A model generated the notes under the pieces. The model was given only the letters and a program-made list of their open reading frames with translations, had not been told where the DNA came from and did no database searches. From Pempheris klunzingeri (lineage: Eukaryota; Chordata; Actinopteri; Acropomatiformes; Pempheridae): DNA of 64,000 bases. Both the position numbers and the translations under genes were made by a program. Shown piece by piece: positions 41,376 through 52,899 of the stretch (the stretch's first letter is position 1; each line of letters begins with the position of its first letter). The DNA is taken from assembly GCF_042242105.1 (NCBI RefSeq), contig NC_092029.1, positions 8,681,885 through 8,745,884 on the forward strand. The letters are read 5' to 3'.

Positions 41376-41580
41376 TGCATTCAGTCCGTTCCGGCCGCTC
41401 AGCCGCCTCATCTTCTTTGCAATCTCCTAGACGCCGAGGAGCCAGATGGCATTGCGCATGCGGGAATCCACTCTCGTGTCTCGTGTGCGTGTGCGCACTA
41501 GCAGTGGGCAGCTCGTGGCTACTGGATCTCTGTGATAAAGACAATTAACTACTTCCTTTTGTGCATCCTCGGTACTACGA
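41376..41580 (-). promoter_or_regulatory. elovl4: GC-rich promoter-like region upstream of elovl4
   Basis: This GC- and CpG-rich patch in AT-rich surroundings contains TGCGCATGCG at 41453-41462, which matches the NRF1 consensus core. It lies about 270 bases upstream of the presumed non-coding first exon. Whether it drives elovl4 or an unseen divergent transcript is open. Confidence 0.4.
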
Positions 41581-41599
41581 CTTTATAAACGAAGAAACA

Positions 41600-44500
41600 A
41601 TTATGCAATGAACCAAAAAACGAATTGACCCATAAGAACCCACGGTGCCACAGACCTTTTAAATATTCTGGAAATGTCCCTTTACGGCTTTATCCTTGAA
41701 TTTAACTCAAGAAGTCCCAAAGTGACAGCTACTAAACATCCTGGTGCAGTCATGTGACCCAGTGTGTCAATTTGTGTTCCCAGGACACCATTTCCAAAAT
41801 GATGGTCTGCCTGCTTAACACGTGTCACGACTAGCCAATTTTAGATTAGACAAAATGACAAAAACGAGCTGTTGTCATTGAAAGGTAAATTTCAAATAAT
41901 TTAACAATCCTAATACTGTCCTAGATTATAATTAACCTGTCCAGACCATATTATATGAAAAAGTTGGCATGAAACAACTTCAAAAAGTAATGCTGTGACA
42001 TGTATTTGACATTCTCAAAAATAAGTTCAGAAATGTGTTCCTTGTGGTCAGTTTAGTCTGTTTTATGTTTCCTGTGATTATACTCAAAGGAGAAAAAGGT
42101 CCGGGTTCTTATGGGTTAACCAACCAGAGGACTTAATAAATCTAAATGAGTTCCACTTGTGTGCCATGGGCTTTTTGTTAGGGCTACAAAGCTTAGTGCA
42201 TATGCCTCCACATCCTAAAAACAATAGTCTACATCCATGTGCTTTGGCTGTGGTAACTCGTTGTCACCCTGTCCTCTCTGAGCACCACTAGATGGTGATG
42301 TCACGCTACCATTGGGCCTGCAGCTCTCCTGAACCATGATCCTGCCCTGATCGGGCCTCAGGAGACAGACTTACTCTCTTAAACTAAGACAACCTCTAAG
42401 TTCCTGTTTTTTTTCTTACCTAACCCAAACATCCTGCTAAGGCATGTTGCAAAGTCACCATACAGACACCACGCACCAGTAAATTACTAAACATTTGCTT
42501 GAAATTTAGTTGTTTGGATAGTTAGTGTTTACAGTACGTCCAGGATCTTTGAGGTTTCAGCATGACATGAGCTGTGCCATCTTCAAGCACCTGGCTCCCA
42601 GAAAGACTCCACTGCTCTGTCCTTTTCCGATGTCATTTATGGATTTGTTCTTACTTTGATTTTCCATGAGCCATGGTGACGGACCTGGTCCAAAGACCAA
42701 AGACCTGGTGTTATCCAAAAACAGTGAAGGAGTGGAGCGTGCATGTGTTTGGAGGAAACATTTGGCTCCTGATGTGGAAAAACTTGTACTTCGGATCAAT
42801 ATTTGCTTAGATGACTATAAAAATAAACTTGTTCAGCCCAAGTTGTTCTTACATATGTTCCTTACAACACAAATGTGACGCCAGAGAAGATGGACAGCAG
42901 AGGAAGAAGACATAACACAGTTCATACCGAGATGTGAGAGTAACATTACATTCTCTCAGATTTCTGCACTTTGTCCTACATCATACAGAATCACATCTAA
43001 TCACACCAGCAGAGAGGAGGCAAAACAATGTGCTACTATTATCAAGGGGGTCAGGAACATCAACAAGGTCGACATCATATCATTATCTCTGGACACACAG
43101 TCTCCTCGCATAAGTGTGCCAAGTGTGAAGGAGTCTGAAGCCCTCTCACGTCAACTAACCTAAACAGTGGATAAAATAAACATTCCTTAAAAACAGGTCT
43201 CCCACTTTCCCTATAAGATGAATACATGATCATACATTTGTCACTTCCTCACAAATCTGAGGCATAAATCTATTGAATCCTGCTGACGGCCAAAGCATTT
43301 TTGCATGTATGTGAATGTGAATTCACAGTTTATAAATCAGTCCAATATAGACTTCTATAGGAATCCATACTTCTATACTTTGCATACAACATATCACTAC
43401 CACTGATGAATCTATCACCTTAATGATTGTCTGCTTAATTTGGCATGAATGATAATGTGTAAATTTAAAAGTAAATTCTGTATTCACACTATAAAGAATG
43501 CAGTAGAAAAGTTGTTTCTCCTGGCGCAATGTGTTCCACATTTGTCCGGATGGTTCAGTTCATAACTGCTGTTCCACTGTAATTACGGTACTTGCAGTTA
43601 TTTGCTCAGGAAAGAGAAAACCGCTTATGTCTAAAATTGACAATCTTAAGAGTATCCGTCCTGTCCTTGCTTCAAAGTGGTTGGTTTTGGAGAGGAGCGT
43701 TTGCCATTCAGGCTGTCTCAAAAAAGTACAGTTTGTTTGTAGATTAATACATTTTTGTGATTAGAAAAACCACCTGAAGGTCGCACAACCTGTAGCTACA
43801 TCCGCAGCTTAAACTTTTACTGGTATCACTTTCCCATCCTTTCCCATCCTTTCCCATCGTTGGTGCAGGTCGGCACATGCAGAGCTAGTCTGACAATGGC
43901 CAAACAAACGCCCCATGAGGAGAAATAAAACATAAAGCTGCTTGCTTGATGTGAATGTGTGAGTTTCTGAGTGAGACACGACTTGTTTTTTTTTGTCAGG
44001 TTCACCTGCCTGCCTGCACACCAATGGCCTTACCTCCCTGGCACACACATTCATATCTGTGTGGTCCTCGCATCAGTGTGGCTTGGTGTACTCAGAGTGT
44101 GGTAAAGGCAGAATGTGAAGGAGGCACATTGGCTGTCCTATAATCAGAAAAGTCATGACTGCTGGTCTGTACTTCCACCGACCACATCAGGATCACATGG
44201 AAGGTTGGGTTGTCTGCAGATTGCGGCTTGAATAAATACACTTAATATTAGAACAGCCCTGAATGGTGAACTAACAACTCTTGGCTGTATTACAGTAATG
44301 CAGAGTTTCTGTGTAAAGTGGTACGGCTCATGGGACATCTGGAAAGTGAGTCCCACTGAGCTGTGGTTGTCCAAAAATTCTACATAGAGATTCAATTTAA
44401 GATTGTTGCTTATTATATTATATATATATTGTGAAGTAACATATGTTATATAGTGTTATTGCCATAATAATGCAGGGAGAAACTTGAAAACGTATCTGAA

Positions 44501-47140
44501 ATCAGATATTCAAGTTGGTGAAAATAAAAAAAAAGACATCTAGGACTATATAGGACACAGTATGCAAGGTTTTAGACAACATGGAGCCAAACATGCCTTC
44601 TTTAACAAGAAGAGAGCATATTGGCATGATAAATGTTCTTTACTATGATCCCATTTGAAATTTATAAAGGTTTATACGAGCTTCATGCGTTTTGAATATT
44701 GTCATTAGGGAAGCATGTTGTATTACCACAGAGTTTGAGTCTCATGTTGAAAAGTACCAGTAACATTTGGAGACCTTATAAATAAGATGGTTACAGCAAA
44801 GCAGTAAGCGAAGGCTTCTCCAAATGTCTGCATCCGAATGTGTTCTTTTGTGTGTGTCAAAGTGGTCACATCGCAGTGTCATGTGTTGGTGACTGAACTT
44901 CCTCTTTTCGCCCTCTGGCTTCTGTCTTTCTTTTCTTTCTTATTCTCGTCCTGTTCGCTCTTTCTTTCACTTCACTTTTGGCCTGTATGTTGTTTTTTCA
45001 TGGCTTGTAAAGTTAGCGTCTGTTAATCTTACGCCCTCTTTATCGCTCTTTATGGTCTTCATATTTCACTCTACATCTGGCAGTGCCATTTTCAAAAGGG
45101 TAAACACTTCACAGTTTCCAATCTAGCAAATGCCAGAGCATAGCCATCTCTTTTTAGCCCCCAAAGCATCCATCAGAGATATATTAGCTTGTGATTTATG
45201 CTGGAACACACTGTGCACAAACCACCAGAATCTCAGTGAAGGAAATTTCCTTCTGTAGGCCACATTCACAGCCAACCACCTGGGACGAACCATTTTCCAC
45301 ATACCGCTGCACTGCTGTAAAAAAGCCTTTTGGGAAATACCACTTTTTCCAAAACATTCACCTAGTAAGGGGGTAATTTCTTTCACGCGGGGCCCCCTGT
45401 AACTGGGATAGGTGGAAGGTCAAAAATTTGCAACACGAAGCATCCGTGTGCACATGTGGAAAAACTCATACAACACTGAACACACGTCAACACGTCACTG
45501 TCATCAGCGCTGGCAAAGATTCTGGTGATTTTTTTGATGATGTGTGAGAGGAGCAGCACAGATAGGAATAACACAGTCAAGATGTATTCTCCACTCATAC
45601 CTCCATTTCAGCACGTGCGGCCAGGAAATTACAGGCTTAAGGGGATTTGGCACTTACTGTGTGTATATGTATATACAGTATGTCGTTTTCTCAATGGTTT
45701 CTCTCATGTATGTTCAGTAGGTGGATATGCATGTGAACACGTGTGGAATCACTTTATGGCTGCGTCTGCACAATGTACATGCATCCTAAGAAAGGACTTT
45801 GAATTTTAGTATAAATTGGTGTTTTTGTTTCAGGTTAAACAGAGTGGGTTATATCATTCACATTGGCAGAAAAGTGCAGCAATTTCCCATAAACGACTGA
45901 GTTCGTGCTCCTTTGAATAAGGCTCCTGCTCTAACTACGGTTTCTCCAATTGTATCTAATTGCCGTGAGTCTTTTTATTTCACAGTTTCTGTGTAATCTG
46001 GATCAAGTCCGTTCCACTGGAGTCATTTCATATGGTTTTAATTTGAAAGGCATATGCATCAGGCTGAGATTTAACTAGCTTCACTCAGTAGCTGATCCCT
46101 CTCTGTCTATAGTGGCTCACTAGATGTGGCATTAGGTCACAGCTTGTGCCATTTTGAGGATAACTGGGCTTTTTTACTGCTTCCCATAAAAACAGGATTT
46201 AATCTGCACACATATATATGTACTCTACATGTGCACACACACAGTGTCTTGTCCTCATTTGGCCTTTGGAGTAAGCGGAACCCCTCCCCTGTGGTAGTGT
46301 GTGGCTAGAAGTGCCCTCTGCCCGCATGCAGAAAGTGCCTCAACACAGGACTGATGATGGAGCACCAATTTTCCTGTTAAACTATTACTTTTGTACCTTT
46401 CTTTCTGTTCTAATTAAATTTTCTCCTCATCCTCCTCATTGTAGCCTCCCGCTCTATTCATTCTACAGTTTCCATTTATTCTGTCTTTCACTCATTCAGT
46501 GTGTTGTGCTTTCGATCACTCAGCTCTTAACCATTTTCATTCATCATCATCTTTCTGAAGTAGTTTCTCTTCTGCTTTTTTCTTTTTCTTTTCTTCCACG
46601 TCACATGTCCATCCACACTGTTTAGTCTGCTTTTGCATGCATACACACACTCATTTTTTAGCCTTTATACAGGGTAAGTTGGCTGAGCATGCGGCAACAT
46701 CCTGTTTATGTTTTTTGCTGAAAACTGAATGTAATATTCAGTATAACAAGAACAGACATAAACAGAACATAACAATAAACAAAAGCAGTTCAAGCAGTTA
46801 CAGGCAGGTTTGGGGATTATTGAGAAAGATCTTGAAATTACAGAGGGATATAAATTCTTTAGTTTTAGGTGGCTTCGCAAATAATTCCAGTAAAAGTAAT
46901 ATTTAATAGTTAATTTCAGAATCAGTGAATCAGTACAGCAAGTCAAGCGTAAATCACAGTTCCAGTGAAGCAAAGATGAGATATAAGATGGTGATTTTCT
47001 GAAAAGGGCTTCTTAAAATAAAAACATACTGGTAATTATTACCTCTTGCATGTTGGGAAAGCCGACCAACCATACCATTTTAAATGGTGAGTATTATAAT
47101 TATCTCCTGTAGCGAAGCTAAGAGCAGAATGGTTCATTCA
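41600..47140. other. Gene-free interval upstream of elovl4, part 1
   Basis: No exon on either strand reads as a known protein. I see a triplicated 10-bp unit (CTTTCCCATC) at about 43829-43858 and otherwise unremarkable AT-rich DNA. Confidence 0.5.
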
Positions 47141-47149
47141 ATTCAAGGG

Positions 47150-47450
47150 TTTAAGTGTTTCAACCATAGACCTTTATTTAAGATGGATGGCAGTTCCCTA
47201 ATGGTAAAGCCAAAACATCTGGATCGCCCCCTGGTGGCTGGCAGCAGTATAGGTCCTAAACCCTTCTATGTTGGCGGATGGGAAAATCAAAGTACAAATT
47301 TTCAGCCATTTTTGGAAGTTCTTATCACAGTGATGAATATTCAAGTCTTAATTTATTATTTGTTTGGTTTTGATTATTTATTTGATGCTATAAAATCAGG
47401 TTGTGATGTCATGATTGACGAACGATCCTAACCTATGATTAAGTCAGAGG
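47150..47450. repeat. Short fish repeat of the CATAGACTGTAT family
   Basis: CATAGACCTTTATTTAAGATGG is followed by AAAGCCAAAACATCTGGATC and CGCCCCCTGGTGGCTGGCAG, then 'gtcctaaacccttc' and 'atgttggcggatgg'. This order matches a short non-autonomous repeat I recall as abundant in percomorphs. The right end is uncertain. Confidence 0.6.
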
Positions 47451-48262
47451 GGTGTACTTTACTACCTGCTCAGCACCAAAATGAAGTCGGACATAGTTAA
47501 CAACTGGCTAAGGATTGTAGCGTAGCATTTAACATAAAAAACGCTAGATTGCTCTCTCAGGAACTGGTGGAGACCAAAAACAGAGATAAAAGAGGGTGAA
47601 CCTCTGCACAGTTAGATGTTTAAATGGCTTCTATTTCTTACAAATAGGTCCCACTATTTGCACGGATGCACGGATGCTCATCCTGTGACAAAAGTACTGA
47701 GCAATTTGGACAATTGGCCATATGAGTGTGTACCATTTTCTAAAAGTCTGTTCTGCAGTAAATGCTTTTTGTGTCTGAAGCACAGAGCTTTAGCAGGTTG
47801 TAAGATCATTACTGCACATTACACTAAAAAAAGACTATAAGGTCTACTGTAATATTTTTATTACCTATAGTACAACCTGTCAGTCACAGATGAGTGCAAA
47901 CCACAGACATACTACAGAAGAAGATCCCATGGGTGGCTGCTGTGTGTGTGTTTGTTCGAGGGGGTGGGGGTGGGTTTAGGCTGCTGGGCTTGTGCTCTTC
48001 TTCTCCTCTGCTGAAATGTGAGTCTCGGCTTTAAGCTGCAGACTCTGTTAATAAGGATCGACATTCTTTGTCCTGGATTTGACCATACCGTAACCTATGC
48101 AGTGATCCCAAAAAACTGTTGATTCATGCACTTAATGAAAACCAGGTTTATAAAATAATTGCTCGACACTCCCGTTAATACCATGAAGAAGTTTCTTAAA
48201 TTTTAATGATCTTTTATCTGTTTGTCACTCTTTATTAATATGAAGCTCTAATATATTAAGGG

Positions 48263-48276
48263 TTATATATATATAT

Positions 48277-48333
<57 letters not shown>
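48263..48333. repeat. (TA)n followed by (TG)n microsatellite
   Basis: A slightly interrupted TA run at 48263-48308 passes directly into about 13 TG units ending at 48333. Confidence 0.9.
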
Positions 48334-51300
48334 AGTCCAGAAATGGAGCCTAATAACCTCTATGACCAAACTCCACTTGTAAAAATCCACTTCTTATTCA
48401 ACTACCTGCAGTATATTAACAGTGATTTTACTTACTGTGAAAAACACTGTTACAAGCTCCTCATTACCCACTTTATGACCTCTTACATAGTGATGTAAGA
48501 TGTACGATGCATGTTTGTTCTTGATGCTAACAGTATTGTTGTGTAAGCCGGTCAGAGTATGATAATATTTTGAGGGAAAATATTTTTCTCTTTAGACTAA
48601 AGCTGGAATCAGTTACACTTTGTTCACTGACTTGGCTTTACTTCAGGAAATCTGATTCCCAGGATTTTTCCTCGCTGGCACCCTGGACAGCCACTTATTT
48701 TGTCTGCAAACTTTGTCGTAGTGCATGGTGGATGGTGTAATGTAAAACCATTAAAAAAACAAGTACTGCTACACAACACAAAAGTTATTAAAAAAGTTTT
48801 GGTGTTACAAGAAGTTTAAAGAGTAGCCAGCAGAGAAGGTCTGCAACTGTGGCCTGGAAAGCAGGAGTCAACATGAGGCACTTCCAGCACAATGTGGTCA
48901 CTAATTATATTTACAGCTGCTTCAGGACCAGCTCTGCCAATAAGCACATAATGGGGACATGGTTAATGGGCAGATAGGCTACACTGCTGATTTAAATTAG
49001 CTTGAGTTCTCCTCTCTGGCGTGTTTTTTTGTCCCAGCAAACCTCTCAGTCACGCTCAGTGAAGAAATAAAAACAGAAAAACTATTAATAAAAAGCTCAA
49101 AGCCATATCAAATATGATATACAAATTTAGGTGTATTGTTTATATATAAACTGCAAGGTAGAAAATAAGTACAACACTAACCAAATGGCTACCTAAGACT
49201 CACAGATTAATCCAAATTCAATTCACTCAATGATTTATCATAAATCATGATAATAAATAGTCATCAAAGCCATTAGTTGTGTGCCTTGGACAAAGAGCTA
49301 ACTACTGGCAAATACTAATACTATCCATGTGCCATCCTAGTCGTCATACAGTGATACACTGTATCTGCAGTAGAAAGTAGAGAAGAAATGGATGTACAGT
49401 GTCATTTTCACTATCAAGAAATGACATGATATGCACTGATGACTGATATCAGTCTCCGTATTACTTGGAAATATGTCTGCCAATTAAACATAAAGAGATA
49501 CTACAGAGGAAAAACAGGTTTAAAAAATGGTCAGTGCTGTTGCAGCAGAGGCTCACATATCTTGAATTTATGTCCTTCATGTGAATTAAACTTTACAAAG
49601 GCTGGGTCCTACAATTCCCATGATACAACTCAACAGCTTTTTTCATTAGACCATACAAGCCTGGTAAATACGCTCATCCTTAAAACTCCATACCCCTAGT
49701 TTTAAACATAGGTTTCCTATCAAATATCCCATCATCCATTCCCTGCTGAAAGCCGTCCCCCCTCTTGTTGGCTGAAAGTCATGAAGGTCCACCAGCCCAT
49801 CAACAAGTACTGCTTTTCCTGCAGCCCTCCTCCTCAGATGCTGTCTCTGTTGTTATTATTGGCGACTCCATAATTAGAGATGAGAGGTTAAAAGGCTCCC
49901 ACTCCTACTGCTCCTAACGCAGGTATGCAATTCCTCGACATAATTGAAAAACAGCTGTTTATCTTAAAATGACATCCTGAGTCTACAATCAAAGCAGCCA
50001 GGAGTCCAAGAGACCTTAAAACTTCACATGGATTCTCTGTTATCTTCAGGGAAACAGATTGTTCTCTCAGGCCCAATACAACGACCAAAGACCACCCTCT
50101 CTCTTTTTCTCCTGAACATGTGATCCCCTCAACAGGCTGATGGTTCCACCCACTGAAAACCTGAATCCACCTCGCTGTCCGTCATTGCTGTTATTTCGCT
50201 AATGCTAGCTAGATAAAACTAAGATGCCAAAGGTATGAGCAATGCATGCAAATAGTTCAGACAACAGCCTTCATGTCCTCCAACCATTTGAAGAGGTGAA
50301 GACTCATCAGATTTACTTTTTTCTAAATACACACATTCCAGTTTTGCATTGTTAAGGAGACATATCCCCATAACAACTTAAAACTGGAATAAGTGTGTAA
50401 TGCTGTTTAATCAGGACTTCTTTATTAATGACGACCTGTGATTGTACAGCACTAGGATGGATTGATACTGGCTGTCTGCGACCTGACTTTTATTTGACAG
50501 GTTAGCCTGTTGAACTTAGCAGGTTTCACGGCTAATATGTTTCCCTTCGCAGTTGACCAATAAGAGCAGACTTGACTTTTGAGAGGGGGGTCTTGAAGAG
50601 GCAGGAGCTAAACCGAAGTGTTCAGAACGAAAGTGAAAAGAACAGTATGCAGTATGAAAAGTTTGTATTGTAATGTGTATTTTTTTAACATTATAGCATA
50701 TTACAATATTCTAGTAGGAGCCCCAAATAAAAGTATGAACCCCAAACTGGACACAATATGTTTCCTGCTCATATGCTGCCCATTTGTCTATATCTCTGTC
50801 CTCCCAAAAAAGGTCAGCGTTAATAAAGACATCAACCAGAGCAGCTCTGGAATCTCTTCCTGATGCTTTACCAAAACTGAATGAGTAAGCTATCCAGATG
50901 GATATCTGGAAAGCCTAATAGATAAACAAAATAACACCTTACTAAGTGTGTCTGACTCTTAAACGCCCTTCAGATTAGGAAACACTCCTCAACTTTTCCT
51001 CGTGGTTCAATAAGTCTCTTTGGGCACTTAAACAATTATGTTCAACTGTTGAGAGAAAACTGTCGCAATACATCATTAGATGATAAGTTCTCTAAAATAA
51101 CCTCATCCTGGCTATTTCACTGAAAGAATGAGCTAATCAGGAAAGATATTGCTGATGAAGCAGTGTCCCTCTCATACTGATCACAGATCCATCAGCCGCC
51201 TTCTTCAGCTTGATCCAGTTAATTCAGACTCCCAAAATTGTCACTTTCGCCAAACCAAAAACATGTATTCTGGATCTAATTCCTGGCAACCTCGTAAAAG

Positions 51301-51727
51301 ATCTGTTCACGGTGATAGGAAACCTGCAGTGCAGTGCTCCCACTGCTTTTAAAACTCTTAAAACTACTCCCTTAATAAAAAAGACCCAACCTTGACCCAA
51401 AAACACTAAACAGTAATGGACCAATTACAAATCTCCCATTCATGTCCAAACTGCTAGAAAAGGTAGTTTCCAGCCAACTCACTGCCCATTTATCCAGTAA
51501 TGACCCTCTTTCAGTCTGGTTTCAGACACAAACACTGTACTAAAACTGCCCTAACTTAGGTAAGTAACAATCTATTAATTGCAAAGGACTCTGATCTTTC
51601 ACCTGTCCTGCTGTTACTAGATTTCAGCATGGTCTTTGATGCTGTGGACCACAATGTTCACAACCTACAACGTCTTGAGAGCCTCACTGACCTTATGGGG
51701 CTGGCACCTTTTCATTTATACCTGACA

Positions 51728-51990
51728 TTATCCTCTTCTGTTTACTGTTCTGTTTAGTTGCCCGTCATCATGTTATTCATTCATTTATTTTGTAGTATTC
51801 TTCTCTTGTTTCTGTTACCTCCTGCCTTCGTGTGTTTTCCGGCCCTTGTGATTGTCTGCACCTGTTCCTTGTTCACTTCACCTGTCTTCACTCTCCTCAT
51901 CAGTGATCAGTCAGTCTTTATTTATACCCCGTCGGCTGCTTATTTGGGTCCTTCTCCTCTATGCTTGGCAGCCACACATCAAGATTATAA
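51728..51990. repeat. Foreign stretch inside the LINE remnant
   Basis: Reverse-transcriptase similarity stops near 51.72 kb and resumes near 52.0 kb. The stretch between has the words GTGATTGTCTGCACCTGTTC and TTCACTTCACCTGTCTTCAC, which I associate with another dispersed fish repeat. It seems to replace or interrupt the catalytic core. Confidence 0.45.
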
Positions 51991-52700
51991 CAGGAAACTG
52001 CCGTTCCACCTCTGTAAACCTGTGTAAAATAGCCCAAATACGCCTGAATTTATCAAAATCAGATGCTGAAATCCTTGTACGTGCCTTTATAATATTGAGA
52101 ACATAGTACTATAACACACTTTTCTATGGCCTACCTAAGACAGCAGCAAAAGATCCAATTGTTTCATAACGTAGCTGCCAGAGTCCTCACAAGATCTAAG
52201 AATCTGGATCATATGACACCTGTACAGAATTCCCTGCACTGGCCAACGGCTCATGTAAGAGCTGATTTCAGAGCCCTCCCTCTCACCAATAAAGCTTTAA
52301 AAGGACTGGCTCACTCATATTATCTCCAGCCTTAGTTCTCCATGAGCTCAGTCACATTCTTTACGTTCCCTCGATGCCTGTTACTTCACTGTTCCTTGAT
52401 TTAATAAGAACTCTTTTGGTGGTTGAGCCGTTGCCCCTCATCACTTCATCCCTTCATCTTCCATCACATTTCCATCGCACATTTGGGACACAAGTTCTGT
52501 TGATACTTTGAAATCCAGACTGAAAACACATATTTTCTCTATTCACTGTGATCTTTCCTGATTTCGCTGACTGACTGAATGTTTTAATCTCTTCATTGAT
52601 AAATAGGCAAGCTATCCCAACCCCATTACGGGTATACTGCATTATCTCTGTCATTGGAATTATTAACCTCAGTCTTGTTGGCATATTAACATTATGACTT

Positions 52701-52730
52701 GTGTGTGTGTGTGTGTGTGTGCGTGCGTGT
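52701..52730. repeat. (GT)n microsatellite at the LINE end
   Basis: A GT run with two GC variants. It lies near the 3' end of the LINE remnant. Confidence 0.85.
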
Positions 52731-52899
52731 ACCTTTACATGTAATATTGTATGTGTGTTTTGTTTTCGTATTGTCGTTTTTACCTTTTAGACTTTACTGT
52801 TGCTCTCACTGACTTGTAAAGTGTATAGAGACTCTTTGGGTGATCAACACTTTAAGTAAACTGAGGTTGAAGACTCAAGCCTTACTCAAGATAACCCAT

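Larger units (their letters stand above)
49640..52860 (+). mobile_element. Decayed non-LTR retrotransposon (LINE), interrupted
   Basis: Broken frames in order resemble a LINE of the L2/CR1/Rex type. First comes VVIIGDSIIR near 49.86 kb, like the GDS block of the esterase-like domain carried by some of these elements. Then PISNLPFMSKLLEKVVSSQL occurs near 51.42 kb, and LLLLDFSMVFDAVDHNV at about 51.61-51.66 kb matches the first catalytic Asp region of reverse transcriptase. After a foreign stretch, VAARVLTRSKNLDHMTPVQN and SLHWPTAHVRADFRALPLTN (52.16-52.29 kb) match the conserved C-terminal region. Many stops and frameshifts are present. No YADD motif remains. The left edge is uncertain. Confidence 0.7.
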
